The notes: generated by a model not told the origin, from the sequence alone. Positions 17,679 through 27,124 are shown, counted from the stretch's first letter. The stretch: DNA of 64,000 nucleotides from Imbroritus primus (GCA_000272025.2 AKCV02000015.1:372001-436000), one strand, 5' to 3'. Made by a program: numbers and translations.

Positions 17679-19943
17679 ATGAAGATCGACGATATGCAAT
17701 CCACCCCGTCCGCAGCGATTTTGCCGGGCGCCAGCCCGCGTGCGGCGCTGGACGGGCAACTCCAGCCGGGCGAAAGCCTGCTGGCCGTACTCGACCTGGA
17801 TCTGGACGACCGCCTGCACTATGGCAGCGGCATCCTTGCGCTGGCCAGCGGGGCGTCCGGACAGCGCCTGCTGGCCTGCACACCCGGCACGGGCGCATGG
17901 CAGAGCTGGCCCCTGGCCGCCAACCACGGATTGCGCCATTTCGACCACGCTGGCGTGGGCACCATCGAGCTGCACGATCCGCAGGGTCGGCTTGGCCGCT
18001 GGCGGTATACGCTCGGGCATAACCCGACGGCGCTGAAACTGGTCACGGCATTCGAGGCTGCTCGCGATGCGCTGGCGGGAATCGAGCCTGCGGATGACGA
18101 CGCGTTCCCGGTCGAGCAGGTCGAGGCCGAATCGGCTGGCGCGCGTTCCGACCGCTGGGCGCTGCTGCGCCTGTGGCGTTTTGCCCGGCCATACCAGTGG
18201 CAATTGCTCGGCGGCTTCCTGCTGATGCTGGCGGCCACGGGGGCGACGCTAGTGCCGCCGTACCTGACCATGCCGCTGATGGACGAGGTGCTGATTCCTT
18301 ACCAGAACGGCGTGCCGATCGATGAATCCAAGGTCAAGCTCTACCTCGGCGGGTTGCTGGCGGCAGCGCTGGTGGCGTGGGTGCTAGGCTGGGCGCGCAC
18401 CTTCATCCTTGCCAAGGTGAGCGAGCGCATCGGCGCCGACCTCCGCACGACGACCTATGAGCACTTGCAGAAACTGTCGCTGGAATTTTTTGGCGGCAAA
18501 CGTACGGGCGACCTGATCTCACGTGTCGGCTCGGAAACCGACCGCATCTGCCTGTTCCTGTCGCTGCATCTGCTCGACTTCTTCACCGATGTGCTGATGA
18601 TCCTGATGACGGCTGCCATCCTCGTCTCGATCAACCCGTGGCTGGCGCTCGTCACGCTGCTGCCGCTGCCGTTCATCGGCTGGATGATCCACGTGGTGCG
18701 CGACCGGCTGCGCCACGGTTTCGAAAAGGTGGACCGCATCTGGGCCGAGATCACCAATGTGCTCGCCGACACCATTCCTGGTATCCGCGTGGTCAAGGCT
18801 TTCGCCCAGGAAAAGCGCGAGGTGGCGCGCTTCCGCGAGGCCAACCGCCATAACCTGGCGGTGAACGATCGCGTCAACAAGATCTGGTCGCTGTTCACTC
18901 CGACAGTCACGCTGCTGACTGAGATCGGCCTGCTGGTGGTGTGGGCCTTCGGCATCTGGCAGGTGTCGAGCGATCACATCACGGTGGGTGTGCTGGCCGC
19001 CTTCCTGGCCTATATCAGCCGCTTCTACACGCGCCTCGATTCGATGAGCCGCATTGTCTCGGTGACGCAGAAAGCCGCGGCTGGCGCCAAGCGTATCTTC
19101 GACATTCTTGATCACGTTTCCAGCGTGCCGGAACCGGCCCAGCCCCGCCATCTGGCCAAGGTGGACGGCCGCATCGATATCCGCAACATCGGTTTCCGCT
19201 ATGGCAACCGGCAAGTGGTACGCAACCTCAGCCTGTCGATTGCGCCCGGCGAGATGATCGGACTCGTCGGCCACAGCGGTTCCGGCAAGAGCACGCTGGT
19301 CAACCTCATCTGCCGTTTCTACGATGTGTCGGAAGGGGCAATCCTGCTCGATGGCGAGGACATCCGCGCGCTGCCCGTCACCGAATCCCGCCGCAACATC
19401 GGTCTGGTGCTGCAGGAGCCGTTCCTGTTCTTTGGCACGATTGCAGAGAACATCGCCTATGGCAAGCCGGACGCCACGCGCGAGGAAATCGTCGCGGCGG
19501 CGCGTGCCGCGCACGCGCACGAGTTCATCCTGCGCCTGCCGCACGGCTACGATTCACTGGTCGGCGAACGCGGCCAGTCGCTCTCGGGCGGCGAACGCCA
19601 GCGCATCTCGATTGCGCGCGCGCTGCTGATCGACCCGCATATCCTCATTCTCGACGAGGCCACATCCTCGGTCGATACGACGACCGAGAAAGAAATCCAG
19701 AAGGCGCTCGACAACCTCGTGCGCGGCCGCACGACGATTGCTGTGGCGCACCGCCTGAGCACGCTGCGCAAGGCCGACCGGCTGGTGGTGCTGGACCGTG
19801 GCCAGGTCGTGGAGATCGGTGGACACGATGAACTGATGGCGCGGCAAGGCGCGTACTACCGCCTGTACCAGGCGCAGGCGCGTCAGGCCGAGCAGGATCA
19901 GGCGCATGAACAAGATGCTCTGGGCGAGGAGGAACTGGCATGA
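17679..19943 (+). CDS. Cyanophycin-locus ABC exporter (fused membrane and ATPase domains)
   Basis: A 754-residue half-transporter of the MsbA/MDR type. The first 150 or so residues form a soluble extension (QLQPGESLLAVLDLDLDDRLHYGSGILALAS...) that is not found in ordinary exporters. A six-helix ABC membrane domain follows (about 165-450), with RTGDLISRVGSETDRI as coupling region. The ATPase domain has Walker A GHSGSGKST (531-539), signature LSGGERQRISIARALL (from 635), Walker B ILILDEATSS and the H-loop VAHRLST. Its C-terminus overlaps the DUF1854 gene by four bases. It is known as a neighbour of cphA in Betaproteobacteria; its substrate is unknown, perhaps a cyanophycin dipeptide or precursor. 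Confidence 0.9.
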   Translation: MKIDDMQSTPSAAILPGASPRAALDGQLQPGESLLAVLDLDLDDRLHYGSGILALASGASGQRLLACTPGTGAWQSWPLAANHGLRHFDHAGVGTIELHDPQGRLGRWRYTLGHNPTALKLVTAFEAARDALAGIEPADDDAFPVEQVEAESAGARSDRWALLRLWRFARPYQWQLLGGFLLMLAATGATLVPPYLTMPLMDEVLIPYQNGVPIDESKVKLYLGGLLAAALVAWVLGWARTFILAKVSERIGADLRTTTYEHLQKLSLEFFGGKRTGDLISRVGSETDRICLFLSLHLLDFFTDVLMILMTAAILVSINPWLALVTLLPLPFIGWMIHVVRDRLRHGFEKVDRIWAEITNVLADTIPGIRVVKAFAQEKREVARFREANRHNLAVNDRVNKIWSLFTPTVTLLTEIGLLVVWAFGIWQVSSDHITVGVLAAFLAYISRFYTRLDSMSRIVSVTQKAAAGAKRIFDILDHVSSVPEPAQPRHLAKVDGRIDIRNIGFRYGNRQVVRNLSLSIAPGEMIGLVGHSGSGKSTLVNLICRFYDVSEGAILLDGEDIRALPVTESRRNIGLVLQEPFLFFGTIAENIAYGKPDATREEIVAAARAAHAHEFILRLPHGYDSLVGERGQSLSGGERQRISIARALLIDPHILILDEATSSVDTTTEKEIQKALDNLVRGRTTIAVAHRLSTLRKADRLVVLDRGQVVEIGGHDELMARQGAYYRLYQAQARQAEQDQAHEQDALGEEELA

Positions 19944-20419
19944 GTACGCACGCTTCACAAGCCTTCACGCTGGCCCGCACTCCCTTCGGCAAGCTGCTGT
20001 TGTCGTTTGCCGATGGCACGCGACATGAAGGTGTGGTGCCGGTCCGCGCCTTTCCCATCAGTGCCCCGGATCGCGGTATCGCACTGGTCAGCACGGATGG
20101 CAAGGAGCTGGTCTGGATCGCACAGCTCGCGGATCTCGATGCGGCAGCACGCCAACTGGTGGCGGAGGAACTGGGCAGCCGCGAGTTCATGCCGCAGATC
20201 CAGCGGATCCGCTCGGTATCCGGCTTCACCACGCCGAGCGTCTGGGAAGTTGATACCGACCGAGGCCCGACGGCATTCACGCTGAAGGGCGAGGAGGATA
20301 TCCGCCGTCTCGCCGCGCCCATGCTGCTGATCGCCGACAGCCATGGCGTGCAGTACCTGATCCGCGATTTCGCGGCGCTCGATCGCCCGAGCCGCAAGCT
20401 GCTTGACCGTTTTCTCTGA
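19940..20419 (+). CDS. DUF1854 protein of the cyanophycin locus
   Basis: A 159-residue protein matching DUF1854. Blocks seen are FTLARTPFGKLLLSFADGTRHEGVVPVRAFPISAP, ALVSTDGKELVWIAQLADL, LGSREFMPQIQRIRSVSGFTTPSVWEVDTDRGPT, and LLIADSHGVQYLIRDFAALD. The family has no defined activity but co-occurs with cyanophycin synthetases and the upstream exporter. The start overlaps the exporter stop (ATGA), so translation is coupled and a physical or functional partnership is likely. It is soluble, with no signal peptide. A strong bidirectional terminator follows. Confidence 0.9.
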   Translation: MSTHASQAFTLARTPFGKLLLSFADGTRHEGVVPVRAFPISAPDRGIALVSTDGKELVWIAQLADLDAAARQLVAEELGSREFMPQIQRIRSVSGFTTPSVWEVDTDRGPTAFTLKGEEDIRRLAAPMLLIADSHGVQYLIRDFAALDRPSRKLLDRFL

Positions 20420-20432
20420 GTCTCGAGACGAC

Positions 20433-20469
20433 AACAAAAAACGCCGGGTATGTCCCGGCGTTTTTTGTT
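20433..20469 (+). terminator. Rho-independent terminator after the DUF1854 gene
   Basis: A long stem, AACAAAAAACGCCGGG paired with CCCGGCGTTTTTTGTT around a five-base loop, ends in a T-run. Its symmetry lets it work in both directions, though only the plus-strand operon needs it. Confidence 0.93.
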
Positions 20470-20693
20470 GCGCAATGGCATCCGCCCTGATCCCACAGCG
20501 GGCCCTTGGTTCCGCCCTGCCGACATGCGGGGCATGCAGCAGGGCTCTCGTGCTGGGGCACAGGTTGGGGGGGCAGGACCGGACGACACATGGTGCATGA
20601 ACGCGCGTTGGGCGGCATGGGGCCAAGGATTTGATTTAGTATTGATCGTGCTTCTGATCCGATGCATGACCTTCGATCCGCGGGATAGCGACC

Positions 20694-21710
20694 ATGAAGA
20701 AGCTTTTGATTCCCCTTGTCGTGATCGCCGCGCTGGCGCTCGCCTTCGGTGTCTGGTGGCAAGGTCGCCACCGTCCAGGCACCGGCGAGCTGGTGCTCCA
20801 TGGCAATGTGGATATCCGCCAGATCGCGCTGGCCTTCGACGGCACCGGCCGGGTGACCGAGCTACGTGTGGAGGAGGGGGACAGCGTTAAGGCAGGCGCC
20901 GTGCTTGGCGTGCTCGATACGCGTACGCTGGCGCTGCAGGCCGAACAGGCGCAGGCGCAGATCGACGTGCAGGAACAGAATCTCAAGCGTCTGCGCAACG
21001 GCTCCCGCCCGCAGGAAATCGCCCAGGCGCGCAGCCGCCTGGTGGCGGCACAGGCTGACGCGGCGCGGGCCCGGCAGGACTATTCTCGTCTGCAGGAAGT
21101 CGCCGTCAGCACACAGGGGCGCGGTGTCAGTGCCCAGGATGTGGACCGGGCCCGCAGTACCTGGCAAGTCGCCCAGGCCACGGTCGGGGAACGCCAGGAA
21201 GCCTTGCGTTTGACTGAACTCGGTCCGCGCGAGGAAGACGTGGCCGGTGCGGAGGCGCAGCTCAAGGCATCCCAGGCACAGCTGGCGCTGCTGCGCCACC
21301 AGATCGCCCAGGGCATGCTGCTGGCTCCGGCAGATGCCATCGTGCGCTCCCGCTTGCTGGAGCCCGGCGACATGGCCACCCCGCAAAAGCCAGCGTTTGC
21401 GCTGGCCTTGACGCATCCGAAATGGATTCGGGTCTACGTCAGCGAGCCGGATCTGGGCCGCGTCAAACCGGGCATGGCCGCCCGTGTAACAACCGACAGC
21501 GCGCCGGATAGGCCCATTGATGGCACGGTTGGCTATATCTCGTCGGTGGCCGAGTTCACGCCAAAGTCGGTGCAGACGGAAGAACTGCGTACCAGTCTGG
21601 TCTACGAGGTGCGCGTGCGCGTCGAGGATCGGGATAACCAGCTGCGGCTCGGGCAGCCGGCCACGGTGCGCGTTGTCACTGGCAGGCAGGACGATGCGCG
21701 CCACCGCTGA
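20694..21710 (+). CDS. ybhG: HlyD/YbhG-type membrane-fusion protein
   Basis: A 338-residue periplasmic adaptor. One N-terminal membrane helix (about 5-22) precedes a biotinyl-lipoyl-like segment (GNVDIRQIALAFDGTGRVTELRVEEGDSVKAG). A coiled-coil hairpin rich in Ala, Gln and Arg spans about residues 80-200. The beta-barrel part follows (DAIVRSRLLEPGDMATPQKPAFALA). It would connect the ABC exporter encoded by the next three genes to an outer-membrane channel; no TolC-like gene is present in the window. Its 3' end overlaps the ATPase gene by 17 bases. The arrangement equals E. coli ybhGFSR, which is associated with drug and cation efflux. Confidence 0.9.
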   Translation: MKKLLIPLVVIAALALAFGVWWQGRHRPGTGELVLHGNVDIRQIALAFDGTGRVTELRVEEGDSVKAGAVLGVLDTRTLALQAEQAQAQIDVQEQNLKRLRNGSRPQEIAQARSRLVAAQADAARARQDYSRLQEVAVSTQGRGVSAQDVDRARSTWQVAQATVGERQEALRLTELGPREEDVAGAEAQLKASQAQLALLRHQIAQGMLLAPADAIVRSRLLEPGDMATPQKPAFALALTHPKWIRVYVSEPDLGRVKPGMAARVTTDSAPDRPIDGTVGYISSVAEFTPKSVQTEELRTSLVYEVRVRVEDRDNQLRLGQPATVRVVTGRQDDARHR

Positions 21711-23508
21711 GGAGGCAGCCTCATCGGATGCCGTGGTGCTGGCACGGCAGGTCGGCAAGACATTCGTTTCGCCTGGCGGCGAGCCGTTGCAGGCTGTTGC
21801 TGGGTTGTCTTTCGGCGTGGCGCGTGCGGCCTTGACTGCGCTGGTTGGTCCCGATGGCGCCGGCAAGACCACCCTGATGCGCATGATGGCTGGTCTGCTC
21901 AAGCCGGATAGCGGCAGCCTGGCGGTTCTAGGCATGGACGTGGTCCACAGCCCGCAGGCGGTACAGGACCACATCAGCTACATGCCGCAGCGCTTCGGCC
22001 TCTACGAGGATCTGAGCGTCCAGGAGAATCTTGATCTCTATGCCGATCTGCATGGCATCTCGGCGGATCTGCGCCATGAACGCTTCGAGCGGCTGCTGGA
22101 GATGACCGACCTGACGCGCTTCGTCGACCGTCCGGCCGGCAAGCTGTCGGGCGGCATGAAACAGAAACTGGGTCTGACGTGCACCCTGGTGCGCTCGCCC
22201 AAGCTCCTGTTGCTCGACGAGCCCAGCGCCGGCGTGGATCCCCTGTCGCGCCGCGAGCTCTGGAAGATCCTGCAGCAACTGGTTGATGACGAGCATCTCA
22301 GCGTGATTGTCAGTACAGCCTACATGGACGAGGCCGAGCGCTGTGCGCAGGTGTTCGTGATGAACCGGGGCACGTTCCTGGCGCAGGGGGAGCCGGCGCA
22401 GCTGGCAGCGCGGGCACGTGGCCTGACATTCCTGGCCGTGCCGCCATCCGGCATGCCAGCCCGTGACCTGCAGGCGCGGCTGCTCGATGCCGAGGCGCTG
22501 ATCATCGATGCGGTGCCCAGGGGCGGGGCGGTGCATTTTATCCGCCGGCCGGAGGCGGCGGCCGCGCCGCTGGCGCAACCGCTTGACGGGCTCGTGGCGC
22601 AACCGCGCCGCGAAACCCTGGAAGATGCCTTCATGATGATGCTGCGCCAGCATCATCATGGCGAGAGCCCCTTGCCCGGGCCGCATGCCGCCTTACCGGT
22701 GGCTGGCCAGGCCGCGCCTGCCGCGCCTGCCGGGCCTGCCATCGTGGTGCGCGACGTGGTTCGAAAGTTCGGCGACTTTACAGCGGTGGCGCAAACTTCT
22801 TTCGACGTGGCACGCGGCGAGATCTTTGGTCTGCTCGGGCCGAACGGTGCCGGCAAGACCACGACCTTCCGCATGCTCTGCGGACTGCTGCCGGCCACCA
22901 GCGGCCGTCTCGAAGTGGCCGGGGTCAACCTGCGGACGGCTCGCGCACAGGCCCGCGCACATATCGGCTATGTGTCGCAAAAATTTGCGCTGTACGGCAA
23001 CCTCACCGTCCAGGAAAACCTGGAGTTTTTTGGCGGTGCCTACGGTTTGCGTGGGGCCGCGTTGCGCGAGCGCGTCGCAACGGTGATGCGGCAGTTCGGC
23101 CTGGCGCCCGCCGCGGTCAGCGGGGCGCTGCCGGTCGGTTACCGGCAGCGTCTGGCGATGGCGGCGAGCCTCCTGCACCATCCGGAAATTCTGTTTCTCG
23201 ATGAGCCCACCAGCGGTATCGATCCTCTGGCGCGGCGTGCCTTCTGGCGTACCATCACGGCCCTGGCGCAGAGCGGGGTGACCGTGATCATCACCACCCA
23301 TTTCATGGAGGAAGCCGAGTACTGCGACCGTATCGCCATTCAGGACGCGGGCACGATGCTTGCCCTGGGCACCCCGCAGGCAGTGCGCGCGCAGGCTGGT
23401 GATGTGGCGGGGAGCGACATGAACCACGCCTTTATCGCCGTGGTTGAGCGCAGCCGCCATGCGCTGCCCCGACTTGGCGACCGCCGCATCGTGGAGCACA
23501 CGGCATGA
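21694..23508 (+). CDS. ybhF: YbhF-type ABC ATPase with two nucleotide-binding domains
   Basis: A 604-residue protein with two fused ABC ATPase domains. The first has Walker A GPDGAGKTT (52-60), signature LSGGMKQKL and Walker B LLLLDEPSAGVDPLSRREL. The second has Walker A GPNGAGKTT (382-390) and a degenerate signature LPVGYRQRL followed by ILFLDEPTSGIDPLARRAFW. A His- and Ala-rich linker joins them. The asymmetric signature is typical of YbhF. It powers the two ABC-2 permeases encoded downstream. The start overlaps the adaptor gene and is set by family homology at the ATG. The stop overlaps the next start by four bases. Confidence 0.92.
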   Translation: MRATAEEAASSDAVVLARQVGKTFVSPGGEPLQAVAGLSFGVARAALTALVGPDGAGKTTLMRMMAGLLKPDSGSLAVLGMDVVHSPQAVQDHISYMPQRFGLYEDLSVQENLDLYADLHGISADLRHERFERLLEMTDLTRFVDRPAGKLSGGMKQKLGLTCTLVRSPKLLLLDEPSAGVDPLSRRELWKILQQLVDDEHLSVIVSTAYMDEAERCAQVFVMNRGTFLAQGEPAQLAARARGLTFLAVPPSGMPARDLQARLLDAEALIIDAVPRGGAVHFIRRPEAAAAPLAQPLDGLVAQPRRETLEDAFMMMLRQHHHGESPLPGPHAALPVAGQAAPAAPAGPAIVVRDVVRKFGDFTAVAQTSFDVARGEIFGLLGPNGAGKTTTFRMLCGLLPATSGRLEVAGVNLRTARAQARAHIGYVSQKFALYGNLTVQENLEFFGGAYGLRGAALRERVATVMRQFGLAPAAVSGALPVGYRQRLAMAASLLHHPEILFLDEPTSGIDPLARRAFWRTITALAQSGVTVIITTHFMEEAEYCDRIAIQDAGTMLALGTPQAVRAQAGDVAGSDMNHAFIAVVERSRHALPRLGDRRIVEHTA

Positions 23509-24653
23509 GTTCCGGCCAGCTCGTGGATACCAGCGGCGCACTCCGCCGCTTTCTTGCGCTGCTGCGCAAGGAAATGCGCCAGATGGTCCGCGACAGGAGC
23601 AATCTGGCCGTCGGCCTGCTCCTGCCGATCGGGCTGATCCTGCTGTTCGGCTATGGCTTGTCATTCGATGTGGAGCACGCGCCGGTTGCAGTGGTGCTGG
23701 AAGACCGCTCACCAACCGCACGCATGGTGGCGGAGAGCCTGGATGGCTCGCGCTATCTTGCGCCCGTGCGCGTGGCCAGCATGGCCGAGGCGCATGCCTT
23801 GATGCGTGCAGGCAAGGTGGACGGGATCGTGCGCATCCCGGTCGATTTTTCGCGTCGCTTCAATGCCGGCGAGGGCCGCGTCCAGTTGTTGCTCAATGGT
23901 GTCGATTCGACCTCGGCCGCCACCGTCGAAGGCTACGTGGCAGGGGCGGTCGCCACCCAGGCGCAGAAGCAGTCTGACCGCTCCGGCAACGACGCCCCGC
24001 TCGCGGGCAGTGTGGAAGTGGTGCAGCGGATGTGGTTCAACGAAGCAGGCGAAAGCCGATGGTATCTGGTGCCGGGCCTGATCGTGCTCGTGCTGACGCT
24101 GATTGGTGCGCTGCTGACATCGTTGCTGATCGCCCGTGAATGGGAGCGCGGCACGCTGGAGTCACTGTTTGTCACGCCGGTGCGGCCCCTGGAGATCGTC
24201 CTGGCGAAAATTGCCCCGTATCTGCTGGTGGGCGCGGTCGACCTGGCGATGTGCCTGCTGGCCGCGCACTTTCTTTTCCATGTGCCCATGCGCGGTTCGC
24301 TTGCACTCGTCGTAGCTTCCTCGATGCTCTATCTCACGGTCTCGCTGCTGCTTGGCCTGTTCCTCTCGGGCGCCATGCGCAACCAGTTCCACGCGGGGCA
24401 GATGGCTTCGCTGGTCAGCTTCATGCCTGCCCTGATGCTGTCTGGATTCGTATTCGATCTGCGCAACGTGCCGCTCGTCATCCAGGTGGTGAGCCAACTC
24501 CTGCCTGCCACGCACTTCATGGTGCTGGTCAGGACGCTCTTTCTGGCAGGCGACCATTGGCCCACCATCCTGCGCAGCACCGTAGTGCTGAGCCTGTACG
24601 CCGTGGTGCTGGTCTTCGCTGCACGCGCCACGGTGCGCAAGACACTGGAGTGA
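23505..24653 (+). CDS. ybhS: ABC-2 type permease (YbhS-like)
   Basis: A 382-residue inner-membrane permease. A cytoplasmic start and first helix (RNLAVGLLLPIGLILLFGYGLSFDV) lead into a large periplasmic domain of about 150 residues. Five further hydrophobic segments follow from about residue 180 (WYLVPGLIVLVLTLIGALLTSLLIAREWERGTLESLFVTPVRPLEIVLAK). The ABC-2 signature REWERGTLESLFVTP is clear. It pairs with the next permease to form the export channel. Start and stop are tightly coupled to its neighbours. Confidence 0.92.
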   Translation: MSSGQLVDTSGALRRFLALLRKEMRQMVRDRSNLAVGLLLPIGLILLFGYGLSFDVEHAPVAVVLEDRSPTARMVAESLDGSRYLAPVRVASMAEAHALMRAGKVDGIVRIPVDFSRRFNAGEGRVQLLLNGVDSTSAATVEGYVAGAVATQAQKQSDRSGNDAPLAGSVEVVQRMWFNEAGESRWYLVPGLIVLVLTLIGALLTSLLIAREWERGTLESLFVTPVRPLEIVLAKIAPYLLVGAVDLAMCLLAAHFLFHVPMRGSLALVVASSMLYLTVSLLLGLFLSGAMRNQFHAGQMASLVSFMPALMLSGFVFDLRNVPLVIQVVSQLLPATHFMVLVRTLFLAGDHWPTILRSTVVLSLYAVVLVFAARATVRKTLE

Positions 24654-24657
24654 GGCC

Positions 24658-25764
24658 ATGACCGCCACCATCGCCCGGATTGGCGCATTGATCCGCAAGG
24701 AGATCCTGACCCTGCTGAAGGAGCCCTCCAGCCGTGCGATCCTGTTCGTCCCCGTGCTTATGCAGTCCATGTTGTTCGGCTATGGCGCGACGTTCGACCT
24801 GACCCATGTGCCATACGCGATCCTCGACCAGAGCCGCGGCGCCGCTTCCACCGAACTGTTGGCCCGGCTGGATGGCACGGGGGTGTTCGACCGTGTTGCG
24901 ACACTGACGTCGCCGACGCAGATTGCCCAGGTGATCGACGAGAATCGGGCCTTGCTCGTGCTGAGCGTGCCGGCCGACTTCGAGCAGCGTCTCAATGCCG
25001 GCGGGCGGGCGCCGCTGCAGGTGATCCTCGATGGCCGTAATTCCTCCACCGCCAGCGCTGCCGCGCGCTATGTCGGCGCCATCGTGGCCAGCTATAACGC
25101 CGCGTTGGCCGAAGGCGCGCCTGCGGTCAGCGTCGAGCGGCGCGCCTGGTTCAATCCGAATCTTGAGTCGCGCTGGAACCTCATGCCCGCGCTGATCGGT
25201 ACGCTTAGCATGTTGCAGACCTTGCTGATCGCGGCCTTATCAGTGGCGCGCGAGCGCGAGCATGGTACGTTCGACCAGTTGCTGGTTACTCCGTTGACGC
25301 CCCTGCAGATCATGGTCGGCAAAGCCATCCCGGCGATCCTGGTCGGCATGCTGCAGTCGACCGTCATTTTTCTCATCATCCGTTTCTGGTTCCAGATTCC
25401 GATGAACGGGTCGGTCGGCCTGCTGTATCTGGGACTGCTGGTCTTTACCGGTGCGGCGGTGGGCATCGGTCTGTCGATTTCCGCCCTGTCGCTGAACATG
25501 CAGCAGGCCATGCTGTACATATCGCTGCTCATCATGCCGCTGACCATGCTGTCCGGCCTGATCACGCCGATCCGCAATATGCCCGAGGTATTGCAGATCG
25601 TCACCTACGTCAATCCGCTGCGCTTTGGCACCAGCATTGTCAGGCGCGTCTACCTGGAAGGCGCGGGCCTGGCCGATGTGGCGCTGGACTTTGTGCCACT
25701 GCTGGTGATCGGCGCCGTCACGCTGCCACTTGCGGCCTGGCTGTTCCGTCACCGTCTTTCCTGA
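24658..25764 (+). CDS. ybhR: ABC-2 type permease (YbhR-like)
   Basis: A 368-residue paralogue of the preceding permease, four bases downstream. It has the same layout: a first helix (FVPVLMQSMLFGYGATFDL), a periplasmic domain, then five helices introduced by WNLMPALIGTLSMLQTLLIAALSVAREREHGTFDQLLVTPLTPLQIMVGK. The conserved ABC-2 element REREHGTFDQLLVTP is present. With YbhS, YbhF and YbhG it completes an exporter. No dedicated regulator (ybiH-like TetR) is adjacent. A GC-rich hairpin lies between its end and the convergent nadE. Confidence 0.92.
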   Translation: MTATIARIGALIRKEILTLLKEPSSRAILFVPVLMQSMLFGYGATFDLTHVPYAILDQSRGAASTELLARLDGTGVFDRVATLTSPTQIAQVIDENRALLVLSVPADFEQRLNAGGRAPLQVILDGRNSSTASAAARYVGAIVASYNAALAEGAPAVSVERRAWFNPNLESRWNLMPALIGTLSMLQTLLIAALSVAREREHGTFDQLLVTPLTPLQIMVGKAIPAILVGMLQSTVIFLIIRFWFQIPMNGSVGLLYLGLLVFTGAAVGIGLSISALSLNMQQAMLYISLLIMPLTMLSGLITPIRNMPEVLQIVTYVNPLRFGTSIVRRVYLEGAGLADVALDFVPLLVIGAVTLPLAAWLFRHRLS

Positions 25765-25821
25765 GACGCGCCGTGCAGAGAGGCGCTGGCGGCGGTTTCC
25801 CGCGCCAGCGTGCATGTTGGT

Positions 25822-25843
25822 GCGCCCCCCCCGTGGGGGGGCG
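25822..25843. terminator. GC-rich hairpin between convergent ybhR and nadE
   Basis: A run of eight C (25825-25832) faces a run of seven G (25835-25841), flanked by GCG/CGT, so that a very stable stem can form. No T-run follows on either strand, so it may act as a transcription roadblock rather than a classical terminator. Confidence 0.45.
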
Positions 25844-25845
25844 TC

Positions 25846-26673
25846 CTAGACCGGCTCGGCTGGCAGGCTGCGCTTGTGGGCCGAGTTTCGATACGTCCGC
25901 AGGATGATTTCCATGGCGTGCGGATCCACCGGCTTGCACTCCAGGAAATCGTCGATCTGTTCATAGGTCACGCCGAAGGCATCCTCGTCCGGCTTCAGCG
26001 GGGCGAGGGCTTCGAGGTCGGCGGTCGGCACCTTGAACACCAGTGAATCAGGCGCGCCCATCAACTGCGCCAGCTTGCGCACGCGCCGCTTGTTGAGCCC
26101 CGTGAGCGGCGTCAGGTCGGCCGCGCCATCCCCATGCTTGGTAAAGAAGCCCATCAGCGCCTCCGCTGCATGGTCGGTGCCGATCACCAGCCCATGGTGG
26201 GCGCCGGCGACCCCGTACTGGGCAATCATGCGCTGGCGTGCCTTGATGTTGCCCATCACGAAATCCTCGTGCTTCTCGTCACGGAAGGCCACGTCCGCCT
26301 GCTTCAGCGCGGCCAGCATGCCGTCGGCCGCGGGTTTGATATTGACGGTCACGAGGCGGTCGGGACGGATCACCTCGAGACACTGCTGCGCCTCGGCTTC
26401 GTCCTTCTGCACGCCGTAGGGCAGGCGCATGGCATAGAAGGTTGCATCGTAGCCCTGGTGGCGGGCACGCTCCACGGCGCGCTGGGCAAGGCAGCCTGCG
26501 GTCAGCGAATCCACGCCGCCGCTGATGCCGAGCACATACGAACGCATGCCGGCGCGTACCAGGTAGTCGGTCAGGAAGGCAATGCGCCGCTCGATTTCCT
26601 GTTCCGGATGAAAGTCCGCCGAGACCTTCAGCGCAGCGGCAATGGTCTGTTGCGGAGTCTGGGACGTCGACAT
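25846..26673 (-). CDS. nadE: Ammonia-dependent NAD+ synthetase
   Basis: A 275-residue NadE, the length of the ammonia-dependent class (EC 6.3.1.5); it lacks the N-terminal nitrilase domain of glutamine-dependent enzymes. It converts deamido-NAD to NAD. The PP-loop SGGVDSLTAG (51-60) binds ATP. Other conserved blocks are MRLPYGVQKDEAEA, VMGNIKARQRMIAQY, GTDHAAEALMGFFTKHGDGAADLTPL and a C-terminal HKRSLP. The ATG at 26673 has AGAGGA upstream; the frame extends further but without homology. It is a single minus-strand gene, divergent from xsc across 451 bases. Confidence 0.96.
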   Translation of the reverse strand: MSTSQTPQQTIAAALKVSADFHPEQEIERRIAFLTDYLVRAGMRSYVLGISGGVDSLTAGCLAQRAVERARHQGYDATFYAMRLPYGVQKDEAEAQQCLEVIRPDRLVTVNIKPAADGMLAALKQADVAFRDEKHEDFVMGNIKARQRMIAQYGVAGAHHGLVIGTDHAAEALMGFFTKHGDGAADLTPLTGLNKRRVRKLAQLMGAPDSLVFKVPTADLEALAPLKPDEDAFGVTYEQIDDFLECKPVDPHAMEIILRTYRNSAHKRSLPAEPV

Positions 26674-26982
26674 GGCAGGGCAATCCTCTGAAAAGTGAAA
26701 GGCGGAACGGGGGCGTACACAGCGGACACGCGGGCTGGGGGCCCGCATACCGGTACAGCTCACGGCAGCATGCATATTTTGCGCCAGGCGGCGCCGCGTG
26801 ACCAGTGCGGCGCACGTCGTCGTCTATCGCTCGGACAGGGCCGCAGCGACGCGGCCATGGTAACGGGCCATGGCAGGACGGGAGGCCGCCGGGCTCGCCG
26901 CCGTCAGCCGTGCCGCCTATATTGAACGGTCGGGGTCGGGTCATCCCTCCCGCCGGGGTGTCTATTGATCACTTTGTTGTGG

Positions 26983-27014
26983 TGCAAAAAATTAGACGAT
27001 ATGTATCGTTTTTT
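26983..27014 (+). promoter_or_regulatory. Putative operator upstream of xsc (shared with cobS)
   Basis: A 32-bp element reads TGCAAAAAAT, three variable bases, ACGAT, A, TGT, A, TCGT, then a T-run. Its core ACGATA-TG-TATCGT (26996-27009) is a near-perfect inverted repeat. The same element, 26 of 32 positions identical, occurs at 31807-31838 on the other strand upstream of cobS. It lies 12 bases upstream of a good promoter, the position of an activator or repressor site. The remaining DNA from 26674 to 26982 shows nothing that I can support. Confidence 0.7.
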
Positions 27015-27026
27015 TGTATTTTCATG

Positions 27027-27055
27027 TTGACCTTTTACGAGGAAGGACCTAAAGT
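27027..27055 (+). promoter_or_regulatory. Probable sigma-70 promoter of xsc
   Basis: TTGACC (27027-27032) and TAAAGT (27050-27055) are separated by exactly 17 bases. This is the best -35/-10 pair in the AT-rich region upstream of xsc. Transcription would start near 27062, leaving a leader of about 60 bases that contains the AGGAG ribosome-binding site at 27114-27118. Confidence 0.65.
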
Positions 27056-27124
27056 TCTAACCAATCCCGATTACCGGTACTTAATGTTCCGGATTCGTGA
27101 GTAATTCCACCTAGGAGATACGAG

